DNA of 5,677 bases from Desulfobacteraceae bacterium (GTDB taxonomy: Bacteria; Desulfobacterota; Desulfobacteria; Desulfobacterales; SG8-13). Each line of letters opens with the position of its first letter. Within the stretch, counting starts at the first letter, position 1. The notes below the pieces were generated by a model. That model ran no database searches, was not told where the DNA came from, and saw only the letters and a program-made list of their open reading frames with translations. The stretch lies in assembly GCA_029287875.1 (NCBI GenBank), contig JARFQH010000319.1:1-5677 (forward strand), given 5' to 3'. This document shows, one piece after another, positions 5,144 to 5,677 of this stretch. The position numbers were made by a program, and so were the translations under genes.

Positions 5144-5677
5144 GATCGTTTCCAGCTGCTGAAAGGCGGCCACCGGATCCGGGGTACGGTTGATTCCGGA
5201 AATGACGGCGCAATAGCGCACACCGGTATCGTAGACTTGCCGGATGTTCCGTTTCGAAATGCCGCCGATGGCCACCACGGGAACATTCACGGCCGCCACC
5301 ACGGCGCTCAAACCTTCAAGGCCAATCACCTCGGCATCCGGTTTGGTCGATGTCGCCGCAATGGAACCGGCGCCGACGTAAGTGGCCCCCCTTTTTTGCG
5401 CAGCCAACGCCAGTTCGGGATGACGGGCCGATACACCCACGATCATCTCCGCCGGTACGCGCCGGATGACCCGCTCGCCGTCTTCGTCCTGCTGGCCAAC
5501 GTGAACCCCGTCGGCGCCTATTTCCAGGGCGATGTCCACCCGGTCGTTGATGATCAACACAGCGTCCTCATGACGTCGAGTTCGCGTGAGCATCTCTCTT
5601 GCCATCCGCCGGAAACAATCGTCATCCAAGGTTTTGTTGCGCAGCTGAATTACCCGGGCTCCTGCATCCAGTAGCGC
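5102..5677 (-). CDS. thiE: thiamin-phosphate synthase ThiE, 5' end outside window
   Basis: ThiE joins hydroxymethylpyrimidine diphosphate to thiazole phosphate, making thiamin monophosphate and releasing pyrophosphate, in the cytoplasm. The frame is open to the right edge and encodes the last 191 residues. Family members are about 210 long, so some 20 N-terminal residues are missing. A TTG at 5629 could be mistaken for a start but lies in the middle of the conserved QLRNKTLDDD strand. Numbered from the window edge, motifs are ARVIQLRNK (7-15), NDRVDIALEIGADGVHVGQ (44-62), GVSARHPELA (81-90), YVGAGSIAATSTKPDA (100-115, phosphate-binding and TxTK region), VPVVAIGGI (132-140) and the DP near the C-terminal helix. 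GSIAATSTK differs slightly from the common GPIFPTxTK, but the Thr and Lys are kept. It is a TIM-barrel enzyme with no sign of damage. It converges with and overlaps ecfT by 42 nt, and any promoter or riboswitch of its own lies outside the window. Confidence 0.96.
   Translation of the reverse strand, partial: ALLDAGARVIQLRNKTLDDDCFRRMAREMLTRTRRHEDAVLIINDRVDIALEIGADGVHVGQQDEDGERVIRRVPAEMIVGVSARHPELALAAQKRGATYVGAGSIAATSTKPDAEVIGLEGLSAVVAAVNVPVVAIGGISKRNIRQVYDTGVRYCAVISGINRTPDPVAAFQQLETILAPFPPGKQAKPA

Noticed and set aside
5237..5674. 145-codon plus-strand frame opposite thiE
   Set aside because: The minus-strand reading carries all ThiE motifs; the plus-strand product is low-complexity His/Gly/Arg-rich antisense translation.

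Overview
The window reads as ordinary bacterial chromosome with fairly GC-rich coding DNA and more AT-rich gaps. I see no phage, IS, CRISPR, tRNA or rRNA sequence. The protein set (DUF3783 protein with an SGMGHSSTM core, CBS-pair protein, SLOG/YpsA-like 'molybdenum carrier' protein, ThiW-type ECF transporter) resembles what is common in anaerobic Desulfobacterota (former Deltaproteobacteria, Desulfobacteraceae-like). That placement is inference from family distribution and is low confidence.

Left part (1-2000), three loosely connected genes. A DUF3783-type gene runs leftwards out of the window (1-388, minus). After a gap of about 320 bp with no convincing gene comes a 154-residue tandem-CBS protein (709-1173, plus) with a strong Shine-Dalgarno site. 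Converging on it with a 44-bp gap is a 260-residue SLOG-superfamily protein (1218-2000, minus) with an extra C-terminal domain of about 100 residues.

Right part (2265-5677), a thiamin-precursor salvage locus. A candidate sigma70-like promoter (2265-2293) leads into a TPP riboswitch (about 2306-2398) and an intrinsic terminator (2416-2450). They control an operon that encodes a complete ECF transporter: the membrane S component ThiW (2489-2980), a fused double ATPase EcfA-EcfA' (2959-4455) and the transmembrane coupling protein EcfT (4478-5143). ThiW is the family S component predicted to take up the thiazole moiety of thiamin. High TPP should stop transcription before thiW. A thiE gene (thiamin-phosphate synthase, 5102-5677, minus, 5' end outside the window) converges on ecfT and overlaps its end by 42 bp. 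ThiE joins thiazole phosphate to the pyrimidine moiety, so import and use of the precursor are encoded side by side but on opposite strands.

I did not find a clearly undescribed system. The observations most worth a second look are: a specific anti-terminator pairing in the riboswitch; an eight-G slippery run at the thiW/ecfA junction, placed so that a -1 slip would fuse the S component to the ATPase; the in-register antisense overlap of ecfT and thiE; and the extra domain on the SLOG protein.
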